From CAZSPL01 sp964608735 (lineage in GTDB: Bacteria; JAJVIF01; JAPKYR01; CAZSPL01), in NCBI GenBank assembly GCA_964608735.1, contig CAZSPL010000055.1, positions 1-17,957 of the forward strand: a DNA stretch of 17,957 nucleotides, written 5' to 3'. Made by a program: the position numbers and the translations under genes. How positions within the stretch are numbered: position 1 is the first letter of the stretch; every line of letters starts with the position of its first letter. Positions 7,107 through 15,640 of this stretch are shown here, one piece after another. The notes under the pieces were generated by a model. It was not told where the DNA came from. It saw nothing but the letters and a program-made list of their open reading frames with translations, and did not search any database.

Positions 7107-9190
7107 TCAATCCCAGAGCTTGATTATCTGAAGCCCGGCATTGAGCGTGGTCTCAAACGCGTAGTTATCCTTCACCGCCACGGTTGTACCTCTCCCCGGA
7201 ATCGCGACGGAGCTGAAGACATATGCCGTCTCCGGTGGATTGATAGCCACTATCTGCAGCGAGCCGTCGGCGGCGGGATAATTATCGCCCGAGAGGTAGG
7301 CATAATCGCCGGAAATACAGAGGTTCACATAATATCCCGGGGTGTCGACCGTGGTCACGAGATAGGCCGATGCCGCGGGAACAGCATCGACGATAGCAAC
7401 ATCGCCCGCCGACCTTCTTCCGGCGTAGACGTAGCCGTTGTCTGTAGCGATGCCCCAGTTCGCGCCGGTGGCGACCGTATTCACAACAGCTTCCGAGCCG
7501 GGAGTGCTTATGTCGATGAGCACGACGTTGTTATAGTAGTCCGTGACATACGCAAAATCGCCATCCACCGCGACATCACACGCAGCTCCCGAAATCACGA
7601 CGCTGTTAACCAGAAACGGGGATTCCGGAGAGTTGACATCGATAACCTGCATGCCGTTACTGTAATGCGCGGTGTAAGCGTATCCGCCCTGCACGGCGAC
7701 ATTTTTCGGGCCGTCCTGCACGCTCGGAGCCGGGGTCTGGAGGGAACCCACGATATCAGCCGATTCCGGTGGGTCGATATCAATAATCCTCAGGCCGAAG
7801 TTGTAGTCCGCCACGTATGCATATCCCCCCTCTACATCCACACCCATCGCCTGGTCAGGGGTGTCGATGGTCTTCACGATGGTCGCCGCTTCGGGATCCG
7901 TGATGTCGATTATATGCAGCCCGGCATATCGCGCGACGACATAGGCGTAGTCGCCCTGGATGACGATATCATCGCACAGGGTCGGCAGCACGAGGTCGTC
8001 AATGACGATCGGGTCTTCCGGGTCGCCGCCGGGCGCTTCCGCCGAGACCGGCACGCTGAAAAACCAGTACATCCCCTGCGGCGCGCCGGGAATCATCCCG
8101 CCATATCCCGATTCCCCGCATTCGACCGAAATCAGCAGCTCGATTTCATCGATCCCGGGGGTGGCATCGATTATATCGATCGAGTATGTCGAGTAGTCCG
8201 TACCGCCCCCTGCCGGAGTAGCCGACGACGCGGTGTCGAAATTGCCTGGGCTTTCGATGGTAACGGTATTCAGCCCGGCATCGAACCAGTCGTAGACGAG
8301 AACATTCAAACTCAACTCGCCGCCGTTTTCCTCGCCGTCGTTATAGAGTGTATTCGCGGGGATTTCGACCGAGATATTCCACGCTTCGGGACGGTTCGCG
8401 CCCGGGGGGAAATCATCGGGAACGTCATAAGGCGGACTCCCGTCGGGCATCGTCCACGAAGCATCGACGGCATAATTGAATACGAGCCCGCCTGTGCCCA
8501 TATCGATTGTGAACCGCCGGACATTCTTCTGCCCTGCGCTGAAAAACCCTCGTCCGTCGGGATTCACATCATCGATTGGAGCGTTGGGCTCTTCGAGGTC
8601 GTTGCAATAATATTTGTAACCGTTGACGGTGGCCGTGAAACCGCCGACCGAGTAGGGAGTGCCAAGCATGCCGTCCGTATACCCGAAAACCGTGCCGTTC
8701 GATGGGAACTCCGATGGGTTCCACCATCGCGTGAAGCCGTCGGGATTCACGAGGTGCAGGTCGTCAGGGCCGGGGAAAAGGAGGTCCGTATCGCTGAATC
8801 CGCCGACGCTTCCGTTCGAAATAAGGATACCGCACACATCGAAGCCGGTGAATTCGTTCAGGCCGAGGAACGGATGCCTGAGGCCGATGTCGGCAATCAC
8901 CGTATTCCCCTGGAAATCGAGACTTTCCAGCGAGAGATTGACGAACACGGGCGGTTCGAGGAACGGGAGGGCATTCAGGTGGAAATCCGCTTCGCGCAGT
9001 GCGACGATATCGATTGTCTCCGCGTCCGGGTTGATGCTGAAAGCCACAAACCGAGCAGGCTGTGAGTCGCATGTGAATCGGATATTTTCTGCTCAGTCGA
9101 GACCGGCGCGACCGGGCCGGACGTAGCTGAGGAACAGCCGGCAAAACAGATTAAAAACAAGACAAAGACTGATACTGCGGTAATTCTCAT
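7107..9190 (-). CDS. LVIVD-repeat beta-propeller lipoprotein, frameshifted near its N-terminus
   Basis: The signal peptide MRITAVSVFVLFLICFAGC with lipobox FAGC and Ser at +2 starts at ATG 9190, six bases after GGAGG (9197-9201). The rest of the protein is in another frame: the signal frame runs to about SLLGLW at 9044, and the main frame continues as AFSINPDAE from 9044. Joining them gives about 694 residues. The main part begins with the domain shared with selenoprotein B (NPDGFTRWWNPSEF, LVFNYAVDASW). It then has seven repeats of the pattern GDYAYV..GLHIIDITDPEA, recognisable as LVIVD repeats (PF08309), expected to form a seven-bladed propeller for protein or ligand binding. The shift may be a real mutation, an assembly error or a -1 recoding event; no classic slippery heptamer is visible. 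UGA 7107-7109 is a genuine stop, followed closely by a terminator. Confidence 0.85.
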
Positions 9191-9358
9191 CATCTGCCTC
9201 CGCGCATTATTTACGGACAGAAATTCTCAATCGGCTATCTTATTTGATGGCATTATTGCACAAAATCATAGATATTTTATAACGGAGCGGGGGTTAACAA
9301 AAGCCTCATCAGGATTGAGATTCAAGCAGCCCTTGAAAATAATTACCCGAACAAAAAA

Positions 9359-9373
9359 GCCCCTCAAGGGGGC
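9359..9373 (-). terminator. Distal terminator of the beta-barrel gene
   Basis: On the minus strand a 5-bp G/C stem (9373-9369 with 9363-9359) is followed by TTTTTTG. It lies beyond the first hairpin at 9408-9425, so the two may act in series. Confidence 0.6.
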
Positions 9374-9407
9374 CGGGAAAACAAACCTTCCGGAGAAAAC
9401 AAGAAAT

Positions 9408-9425
9408 GCCCGTGTGAGAACGGGC
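9408..9425 (-). terminator. Proximal hairpin terminator of the beta-barrel gene
   Basis: GCCCGT / ACGGGC form a 6-bp stem about 25 nt after the UAA stop. On the minus strand the following ATTTCTTGTTTTC is only moderately T-rich; on the + strand it is followed by TTTTA. Confidence 0.55.
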
Positions 9426-9449
9426 TTTTAAACCAAGCACACCCGGGGA

Positions 9450-9935
9450 TTACTGATTGAAGAACCAGCCGACGCTGAGACCCCAGAGCGTGTCGTCCGA
9501 GCCGAAGTTGACGTACTTGGCTTCGAAGTTCCAGTTCTCCTGGAAATCCATGCCAACCATGACGTTGAACCCTCCGCCGTCGTCGACGACATCACCCGAG
9601 AAGCGATGCGAGTAACCGACTCCCGCATATGTCGGGTTCTCCATCTGGTACCCCTCGCCGCTGAAATAGTAGAGGTAGTCGAGGTGCACCATCATGAACT
9701 GCTCGGTACTGCCACCCACTACCGCATCCGGCGTTGTATAATCGAGCTCGACCGACCACATGTCGGCGGCATACTCGATGCCGGCGAACCAGCAGTTGTC
9801 GTCAATCGCCGGGTTATCGAAGAAAAAATAACCGGCGTTAACTCCGAATCTTCCATCGAACTGGTCTCCATCGGCCGCCATAGCGGGCAGGCACAGGATG
9901 AAGAACAATACTGAAGCTACAAGAAGTTTCTTCAT
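9450..9935 (-). CDS. Small outer-membrane beta-barrel protein
   Basis: 161 residues starting MKKLLVASV at ATG 9935, with AAGGAG about 10 nt upstream; upstream in-frame starts to 10004 have no ribosome site. Residues 1-20 are a Sec signal peptide with an AMA-ADG type cleavage site. The mature part alternates hydrophobic and polar residues with Gly and aromatic belts (FGVNAGYFFF, WSVELDYTT, YAGVGYSHRF, GGFNVMVGMDF, WGLSVGWFF). This is typical of eight-stranded OmpA/OmpW-like barrels. No family can be named with confidence. Its role may be structural or as a small porin. It has its own terminators and lies 101 nt downstream of the lipoprotein run on the same strand. Confidence 0.8.
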   Translation of the reverse strand: MKKLLVASVLFFILCLPAMAADGDQFDGRFGVNAGYFFFDNPAIDDNCWFAGIEYAADMWSVELDYTTPDAVVGGSTEQFMMVHLDYLYYFSGEGYQMENPTYAGVGYSHRFSGDVVDDGGGFNVMVGMDFQENWNFEAKYVNFGSDDTLWGLSVGWFFNQ

Positions 9936-10036
9936 GGTAAGCTTCTCCTTTAAACGATTTAACGCTATTAATAATATCCAAGTCCAAGAAGTCATCTTAT
10001 ACAATTTAAGCCGATTTAACCAGTTTTAATCATGCT

Positions 10037-10525
10037 TTATTCCAGGCTATCCGGATTCGAGGGCAGCATGCCGCCCGTAAACCACCTTCCATTGCGCTTC
10101 ACGACGAGGAAGCGGAACGGTCCGACCGGCATGGCTTCGATAAATTCGAGTTCCCGCTCTCCTTCGGCATATGCCCTCGCCATCTCGCGCAGCTCTTCGA
10201 CGCGTGGCTGCCATCGCACGACCGCCCACGAATCCATCCGCCTTTCTACAGTAACGTCGGCGCTGGCATCGAGGAATCGCCTCAATTCAGGGGTCACGAC
10301 ATTTTGCCCGGAAGGCGTGGCGTCGGATGAAGCGTCCGATGCACTTCTGAATGCCGATGTGATTTCCGGCAAGGCATACGCGGATGCCCGATCAAAATCG
10401 GCCGCGACAACACCAAGCATGAATTCATCGACCGCACGCCCGGGTGACGAGCATCCCGCAAATAAAAAAATCGCAGCGCATGCGAGCGCTACGATAAAGT
10501 TTCTTTTGACGCTGGTTCGTCTCAC
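10037..10525 (-). CDS. Small lipoprotein, possibly NTF2-like
   Basis: 162 residues from GTG 10525, only 17 nt after the stop of the preceding lipoprotein gene, so co-transcribed. The signal peptide ends in lipobox FAGC with Ser at +2. The mature protein starts SSPGRAVDEFMLGVVAADFDRASAY and ends with RFLVVKRNGRWFTGG. This pattern (helix, then a final strand ending in a GRW-type turn) resembles NTF2-like or DUF4878-type lipoproteins. The ribosome site is weak. Function unknown. Confidence 0.72.
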   Translation of the reverse strand: MRRTSVKRNFIVALACAAIFLFAGCSSPGRAVDEFMLGVVAADFDRASAYALPEITSAFRSASDASSDATPSGQNVVTPELRRFLDASADVTVERRMDSWAVVRWQPRVEELREMARAYAEGERELEFIEAMPVGPFRFLVVKRNGRWFTGGMLPSNPDSLE

Positions 10526-10542
10526 TGTTTCAATGGTTCGCG

Positions 10543-10992
10543 CTATGTGGCGTCCGCGGGGACTTCTTCCGGCGCGGCTTCACCGTTTTTTTCAGGGGCG
10601 GGCAATTCGCCGGGCACGACCCCTTCGACGTTATCGATCTTCCACATACCGCCGTCGAGCGTGAGATGGTAGTAGACGTCGCCATAGGCGCTGTCATACA
10701 CGAGTGTGGCGGAATCCTCGGTCTTGCTGTCCACGGATAAGGACAGTGAATTTTTCACGGTATCCCAGGTTATCACGCCGCCAATCGGGGCGTGGAACCC
10801 GAGGTAATCGTTCGTGATTTCACCATCCTCGATCCTGGCATCCATCGGATCGGTGGTATACAGCTTTGCGGCATCGACATCCTGCTTGACGAAATACTTG
10901 AGGAACAAGCGGACGGACTGTTCGGGCGACCCGCAACCGGTGATGAAAATCACCAGCAGCAGTGCTGAGAGAAGGAATACAAGACGACGCAT
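10543..10992 (-). CDS. Small lipoprotein, NTF2-like (DUF4878-type)
   Basis: 149 residues from ATG 10992, with GGAGG six bases upstream; an in-frame extension to 11058 is unsupported. Signal peptide with lipobox ITGC then Gly. The mature part SPEQSVRLFLKYFVKQDVDAAKLY followed by strands ending LDGGMWKIDNVEG fits a cystatin/NTF2-like fold with the usual WKI turn. The C-terminus is Pro/Glu/Ala-rich and probably disordered. It is part of a run of four lipoprotein genes. Function unknown. Confidence 0.78.
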   Translation of the reverse strand: MRRLVFLLSALLLVIFITGCGSPEQSVRLFLKYFVKQDVDAAKLYTTDPMDARIEDGEITNDYLGFHAPIGGVITWDTVKNSLSLSVDSKTEDSATLVYDSAYGDVYYHLTLDGGMWKIDNVEGVVPGELPAPEKNGEAAPEEVPADAT

Positions 10993-11076
10993 CCTTATCC
11001 TCCATAAGCGTTGCGAAGTGTTGCGCGTATGATAACAAATGAAGGCTGAAAACGCCATACATTGGCGCGAGATGGC

Positions 11077-11532
11077 CTACTCTACCGACGCGAGGGCGCC
11101 GGACCTTTCGAGCACCGTGGAGAAATCGTCGGCGCTCTTGTAGCCCGGGTATGTGATGCGGGTTATTTTCCACTCGCCTTCGAATAATTCAACGGTGTAA
11201 TCAATGCATCCGAGCCCTTCGAGGTTGACCATCACGACAGCCTTGCTTGCCCCGCGCTCCTTGTCGATGAAGTTTGTAGAGGCTTTGACCCTCGACCACT
11301 CGATATCCGGTACGACCATACAGGTCTTCCTCGTGACCGATCAGCCACGGCGTATCAGGGTCGTGCCCTTGAGGCTCGCATCGCCCGCGCAGTACTGTCT
11401 CGCCCCCGAGATATTCCCGTTCCTCGACATCTCAACATATTTCTTCACGATGGTCCTGGGGCTTTCAGTGCAGCCGGACAGCAGCACGGCGATAATCGCG
11501 AGCGAAAGGATAATCGGCGCTCTCTTAATCAT
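11077..11532 (-). CDS. Small NTF2-like lipoprotein with an in-frame UGA (codon 64)
   Basis: ATG 11532 is preceded by GAGGTGGGGA. The signal peptide ends in lipobox LSGC with Thr at +2, and the mature part starts TESPRTIVKKYVEMSRNG. UGA at 11343-11341 interrupts the frame after LKGTTLIRRG, but the same frame continues to UAG 11077. The second half has clear homologous character to the neighbouring lipoprotein (DIEWSRVKASTNF, ELFEGEWKITRI). Read through, the product is 151 residues, the expected size for the neighbours. The UGA could be Sec: a stem GACC / GGUC with loop UGUAU (11322-11318) lies 18 nt after it. It could also be a nonsense mutation or sequence error at a former Trp codon. The neighbour has no Cys at this place, which argues against Sec. 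Confidence 0.65.
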
Positions 11533-11590
11533 TCCCCACCTCACAGGTTAATGGCTTCCCATTGTCTTCCGTTTATAAATCCGCCCGTCA

Positions 11591-12157
11591 CTATGGCGAA
11601 GTCATGGTATAAGACGACACCTTCGTGCCTGAATCATCCACCTTCAAATGAAATTCTACCATTAAATCCTTCAGTCCGGAAGCCTTCCCCGAAACTTGCC
11701 ATAATCCCAGTCCGACCGATCCGCCTATACCGGTCACACTTAACGACCCGGCCTTGTCGACCTTTTCCCACAGAGCCTTGTAGTCGCCCCCCTCGACGAA
11801 TTCAGAAAATCCGAGGTCCTTGATGATATCATCGACCTTCGCGGCGAGATCATCGGTGACAAGGGCCTTGATGCCTTCGCGGTCCTCCATCACCACGGCC
11901 TTGATGAAAGCCCTCAGGTCCGTGTCGTCGAAGGAAGTAGTCGTTGAGCCGGCGGCATCGCCGACCATGGTGCCAGGCATCGCCGTCGCATCGGCCCCCG
12001 CCATGTCGGTTGGCGGAATCGCGGGAGTGACGTTATCAACCTTCCCTGCTTCGGGAGCCTTTGCATCGGGCTGCGGGGCATCTTTGCCCTTTGGTGCGCA
12101 GGCGATGCAGCATACGGTCAGAAACAGGGCGATCAGGATAAGAGTTAATGTTCGCAC
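11591..12157 (-). CDS. Lipoprotein of unknown function
   Basis: 188 residues from GTG 12157, chosen because GGAGG lies five bases upstream; an ATG at 12187 is in frame but precedes the ribosome site. The N-terminus VRTLTLILIALFLTVCCIAC is a lipoprotein-like signal with Ala after the Cys. Residues about 25-70 form a low-complexity Pro/Ala/Asp linker. The rest starts SFDDTDLRAFIKAVVMEDREGIKALV and ends in a strand pair (MVEFHLKVDDSGTKVSSYTM), again compatible with an NTF2-like fold. It is first in the run of four lipoprotein genes. Function not recognised. Confidence 0.75.
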   Translation of the reverse strand: MRTLTLILIALFLTVCCIACAPKGKDAPQPDAKAPEAGKVDNVTPAIPPTDMAGADATAMPGTMVGDAAGSTTTSFDDTDLRAFIKAVVMEDREGIKALVTDDLAAKVDDIIKDLGFSEFVEGGDYKALWEKVDKAGSLSVTGIGGSVGLGLWQVSGKASGLKDLMVEFHLKVDDSGTKVSSYTMTSP

Positions 12158-12199
12158 GTTGTCCTCCGGAAAATATTCGCTTTTCATTTAAATTAATTA

Positions 12200-12223
12200 G
12201 ATGCGTCCCTTTCGGGACGCATC
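12200..12223 (-). terminator. Hairpin after the flotillin gene (possible terminator or attenuator)
   Basis: A perfect 10-bp stem GATGCGTCCC / GGGACGCATC with a tetraloop (GAAA on the transcribed strand) lies 16 nt after the flotillin stop. The downstream sequence TAATTAATTT is AT-rich but not a strong T-tract, so readthrough into the lipoprotein genes is possible. Confidence 0.55.
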
Positions 12224-12239
12224 GTGTTATCCGTCAATC

Positions 12240-13835
12240 TTACTTGGAATCCGACAATTTACGCCCCTCGCCGCTCGACTCTTCATAGCCGCCCTTGAGC
12301 TGCGGGATGCGCTTGACCATTTCCTCGAGGCTTACGCCGGTGAGGCTTTCGATTATCGGCGGAAGCTGGGCGATGATGTTGGTGACATCCTTGGTGATCT
12401 TACTCGCTCCCGCGCCGGAGTTTGCATCGCCGCCGCTCGAGATGACGACGATCCTCTCGGTCTTGGTAAGAGGCTGGGCGATAGCCGATGCGATTTCCGG
12501 CAATTTCTCGATGAACATCTGCGTGATGGCCGCTTCGTTGTATTTGCGCCACGCGGCGGCTTTTTTCTCCATCGCTTCGGCTTCGGCGAATCCCTGTGCC
12601 TTGATGACATCCGCCTGTGCGAGACCGCGTGCCTTGTTGGCCTGGGCCTCGGCTTCACCGGTTCTCTGTATGACGTCGGCCTGCGCGAAACCTTTCAGTT
12701 TCACGGATTCGGCGGTACCTTCGGCGGTTATCCTCAGGTTGTATTTCTCGGCGTCGGAAAGGGTCTGGATCCTGAACTTCTCCGCTTCGGCCGGTTTTTC
12801 GACCGTGGCGGTAAGTTCTTTCTGCCTTCGGGAGATTTCGCGCTCCTGTACGTCGATGAGTTTTTCTTTCTCGACGACGGCGACCTGCACTTCCCTCGCC
12901 TTCACCTGCTGGGCGACTTCATATCGCTGCAGGTCGTATGCCAGGTCGGCGTCGGCTTTCTTCTGGTTGACCGATGCGGTATATTCGGCAACCCGCATCT
13001 GGTAGTCCCGCTCCGATTCCGCGATAAGCGTGTCGGCTTTGAATTTGGCGGTCTGTCCCGCCTGGTGCGCCTGGGCCGACCTGATGGTGGCGTCCCTCTC
13101 GGCCTCGGCCTCACCGACAACCGCGTCGCGCTTGACTTCTGCCGTGCGCGGCTTGCCGAGGGCGTCGAGGTAGCCCTGGTTGTCGCGGATGTCGCGGATG
13201 GTGAAACTTACTATGGAGAGTCCCATGTTCGCGAGATCGCTCGCGGCGACGTCCTGCACTTTCTGGGCGAAGATGTCGCGGTTGGCATAGGTCTCTTCGA
13301 CGGTCAGGGTACCGAGTATCGCTCGCAAGTGGCCTTCTACGGTCTGCAGGGCGATGCGCCTTATTTCCTCGACACCCTTGCTGAGGAACTGCTCCGACGC
13401 GGTCGCGATGGAGACATCATCACCCTTGATCTTTATCTGGGCGATACCATCGACCATGATCGGCACACCCTTAATGGTGTACACCTCGGGGGTGCGGACG
13501 TCGAGGGTTATCAGTTCGAGGCTCAACCTGTCGACCTTCTCAAGAAACGGCCATACGAATGTAGCACCACCCTTGAGAATACGGAAGTTGACCCTGCGTC
13601 GCGCACCGGACGGATCCGTGAGCCTTCGCTTGAGACCGGAAATCACAAGAACTTCGTTCGGGCCGGCCTTCACGATGCGGTTGGCGATTACCCAAAACAG
13701 CAGGAATACGATGATGATGACTCCCGCGGTGACCAATGTAGTCTGGGGAGTGAGCCCGCCCTTCTTCTCGGCTTCCGCCGCCGCAAGCAGCGCCCCGTGT
13801 GAAATGCCGAACAGATCAGTCATTAATGCGTTCAC
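12240..13835 (-). CDS. Flotillin-like SPFH-domain protein (YqiK/FloT type)
   Basis: 531 residues from GTG 13835, chosen for AGGAGG five bases upstream; an ATG frame to 13907 exists but starts before that site. A membrane segment lies at about residues 33-51 (LVTAGVIIIVFLLFWVIA). The SPFH/band-7 domain follows (GPNEVLVISGLKRR, FVWPFLEKVDRLSLEL, VEGHLRAILGTLTVEE). Then comes a long Ala/Glu-rich coiled-coil flotillin region with EA repeats (AEAERDAT, AEAQANKARGLAQAD, FAEAEAMEKKAAAW). The C-terminus has VVISSGGD and a short polar tail. The family organises membrane microdomains and forms large oligomeric cages. Upstream genes encode an NfeD-like partner and a second SPFH protein, the standard NfeD-flotillin context. 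Confidence 0.95.
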   Translation of the reverse strand: MNALMTDLFGISHGALLAAAEAEKKGGLTPQTTLVTAGVIIIVFLLFWVIANRIVKAGPNEVLVISGLKRRLTDPSGARRRVNFRILKGGATFVWPFLEKVDRLSLELITLDVRTPEVYTIKGVPIMVDGIAQIKIKGDDVSIATASEQFLSKGVEEIRRIALQTVEGHLRAILGTLTVEETYANRDIFAQKVQDVAASDLANMGLSIVSFTIRDIRDNQGYLDALGKPRTAEVKRDAVVGEAEAERDATIRSAQAHQAGQTAKFKADTLIAESERDYQMRVAEYTASVNQKKADADLAYDLQRYEVAQQVKAREVQVAVVEKEKLIDVQEREISRRQKELTATVEKPAEAEKFRIQTLSDAEKYNLRITAEGTAESVKLKGFAQADVIQRTGEAEAQANKARGLAQADVIKAQGFAEAEAMEKKAAAWRKYNEAAITQMFIEKLPEIASAIAQPLTKTERIVVISSGGDANSGAGASKITKDVTNIIAQLPPIIESLTGVSLEEMVKRIPQLKGGYEESSGEGRKLSDSK

Positions 13836-13995
13836 TTGAGCCTCCTGTTTTCTCGATCCCGCGCGGCCCCCCGCCGGGAAAAGTAAAATCGTTTTCAAGA
13901 AATGCACTCACATAAAAGACAGCGGTGCATGATTTTTGTTCCATAATTCAGTCCGATTTTCAGGGGATTCTCCCACAACCTCCCAAAAAACGGAA

Positions 13996-14592
13996 TTACG
14001 GCTCAACGTATAAACTAAAATTAACCACCTGTAAACCGATTTTTGCCATGCCGGCCTCGAACTTGTTTTTCATATCGCCATAAATACCTTCCCGCTTGGC
14101 GCGGAAGGCTTCGCCGGTCATGGTCCCGAGCGTAGTGCGGAGCATCCCGTCGAGCATGTTTTGCGAAAGGCTCTTTATGTCATCCGGACTTTTACTCAAC
14201 AGGTTCTCAACCGCTATATTGATGAAACCCTCGCTTGCCGTATTAACCTTTACCTGGGCGGTGCATTTGATGCCGATAGTTGAGCCGTCGGATGTCGCCG
14301 CCTTAATCGTGCCGATATCGAGGTCGACCACTTCGAGGCTCATGAGATCCATTCTCTCCACGTAAGGAAATACAAACGACGCGCCGCCCTTCAAAGTCCG
14401 GAAATTGGCGACTTGCCGATTATCCCGGTCATCGATGTAGTGGCGTTTCAAGCCTGAGAGAACCATCAGCGTATTCGGGGGGACTTTTTTTATACGCGAT
14501 AAAATGTAAAACATCAGTATGAGCAGAATCAGCACTACTCCGGCTGATACCGCGCAGTTTTGCATCGATAGCCCGACAGGATAATTATCCAT
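13996..14592 (-). CDS. Short SPFH-domain membrane protein (no flotillin coiled coil)
   Basis: 198 residues from ATG 14592, with AAGGA seven bases upstream. A membrane helix lies at about residues 14-33. The SPFH domain is closely similar to that of the flotillin next door (LMVLSGLKRHYIDD, NFRTLKGGASFVFPYVERMD, MLDGMLRTTLGTMTGEAF). The protein stops at LQVVNFSLYVEP-UAA, exactly where the neighbour enters its coiled coil. The complete loss of that region at a domain border suggests a dedicated short subunit or a truncated duplicate. It sits 75 nt after the NfeD-like gene and 160 nt before the flotillin, very likely in one operon. Confidence 0.88.
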   Translation of the reverse strand: MDNYPVGLSMQNCAVSAGVVLILLILMFYILSRIKKVPPNTLMVLSGLKRHYIDDRDNRQVANFRTLKGGASFVFPYVERMDLMSLEVVDLDIGTIKAATSDGSTIGIKCTAQVKVNTASEGFINIAVENLLSKSPDDIKSLSQNMLDGMLRTTLGTMTGEAFRAKREGIYGDMKNKFEAGMAKIGLQVVNFSLYVEP

Positions 14593-14667
14593 CGCCGTGT
14601 CCTTGCTGAACCCGCTGATTCCGAAGGTTCGGCATAATCGAAAGCCGCCTTGTTGTGAAGCTATTTA

Positions 14668-15354
14668 TCACAGTTCCTTCGTCTCGGTCCCCTGCTCAGG
14701 GAAAGTTGTCTCCTCGGGCGAGATTTCTTTTACATAGAAAGTCGTGCCGATGACGCGCCAGATTTTCACCGGCTTGTTCTTGTTGATATCGCGCCCATCG
14801 ACGCTTCGGGCCGGGCCGTTGTAGCGTGAGCCCTTGAATACATAGCATATCTCGCCCATCTTCTCGCCATGGATAGGGGTGATGACTTCGGCGATTTCCC
14901 CGATAAGCTCACCGACGCGGGCTTCGCTCGACCCCTGGATGGCATTCGCGATACGTCCTATGACGTAGTACAAGCCGAATGCACCGATGAAGCCTACAAT
15001 CACCGCCGCTATCAGGCTGTACGTGAGGTTGCCGGTGATGGAGTGAGCCACGATCCCGCCGCCGCCGAAACATCCGATGAACGCGCCAATGGTTATCGGG
15101 CTTACCGGCGACAGCGCGATTTCCCCCGACCCGTGGAAGTCCCCGCCGTGGCCGTCCACACCCGAGACATCCATATCCGCATCGCCGATGCCGATGTCAT
15201 GGCCGATACCGACATCGTGGCCGACGCCAAAGTCGTGGTCGGTGCCGAAATCATGACCACCCATCTCGGAGCCGAAACCGGCGAACAGGGCCATCAGTAT
15301 GCTGAAAAACAGCCCCGCGAGAAAGAGGATCCAAAAAATGGTGATAACATCCAT
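14668..15354 (-). CDS. NfeD/YqiJ-like membrane protein with a His-Asp-Gly-rich insert
   Basis: 228 residues from ATG 15354, with GAGGAG upstream. One membrane helix is at residues 5-25, and two or three more lie between about 83 and 137 (ITIGAFIGCFGGGG, LIAAVIVGFIGAFGLYYVIG). An OB-fold NfeD domain covers about 142-215 (RVGELIGEIAEVITPI, VKIWRVIGTTFYVKEI). Proteins of this type are encoded next to flotillins and are thought to work with them in the membrane. Between the first helix and the rest, residues 31-75 form an unusual tract of GHDxGx-like units with about eight His. Stop is UGA followed at once by UAA. Confidence 0.88.
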   Translation of the reverse strand: MDVITIFWILFLAGLFFSILMALFAGFGSEMGGHDFGTDHDFGVGHDVGIGHDIGIGDADMDVSGVDGHGGDFHGSGEIALSPVSPITIGAFIGCFGGGGIVAHSITGNLTYSLIAAVIVGFIGAFGLYYVIGRIANAIQGSSEARVGELIGEIAEVITPIHGEKMGEICYVFKGSRYNGPARSVDGRDINKNKPVKIWRVIGTTFYVKEISPEETTFPEQGTETKEL

Positions 15355-15405
15355 TGCAAGCTCCTCGAACAGACAAGGATCAGGAAAGACCGGGGTGAAA
15401 GGTGA

Positions 15406-15434
15406 ATTATATCTTTCACGTCATCCAATTACAA
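15406..15434 (-). promoter_or_regulatory. Sigma70-type promoter of the NfeD-SPFH-flotillin operon
   Basis: On the minus strand TTGTAA (15434-15429) and a perfect TATAAT (15411-15406) are 17 nt apart, about 50 nt upstream of ATG 15354. Confidence 0.68.
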
Positions 15435-15571
15435 ACGGTCATCGCCCGTCCCGGTAAAATGACGCCCCCAGGCACCGCAAGTTGCATCGGCAGCGCCAAA
15501 TCGTGATTATTTATCACCGCGGTTTTTTATTGCATCTAAAGTAGTATGAGGAGAAGATATCAGCTTGAAGG

Positions 15572-15580
15572 TGATATAAT
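15572..15580 (+). promoter_or_regulatory. Extended -10 promoter of the YfaP-like lipoprotein gene
   Basis: TGATATAAT (15572-15580) is a consensus extended -10 element about 60 nt upstream of ATG 15641. No good -35 is visible, as is usual for this class. It is divergent from the NfeD operon promoter, 160 nt away. Confidence 0.55.
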
Positions 15581-15640
15581 TAAGTGTCTGACTATTGCGG
15601 GGCAGGCACATGAATCCGACAACAGGCTATGGAGGCAGCA

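Noticed and set aside
7071..9065. 664-codon + strand open frame
   Set aside because: It is antisense to the LVIVD lipoprotein gene and its translation is Arg/Asp/His/Val/Ile-rich with no domain; a shadow due to codon bias.
12201..13802. 533-codon + strand open frame
   Set aside because: It is antisense to the flotillin gene, with no family resemblance or ribosome site.
7107..14670. Genome-wide reassignment of UGA to Trp
   Set aside because: UGA ends the LVIVD gene at 7107 just before a terminator and ends the NfeD gene as UGA-UAA, and Trp is encoded by UGG throughout. A low level of readthrough remains possible.
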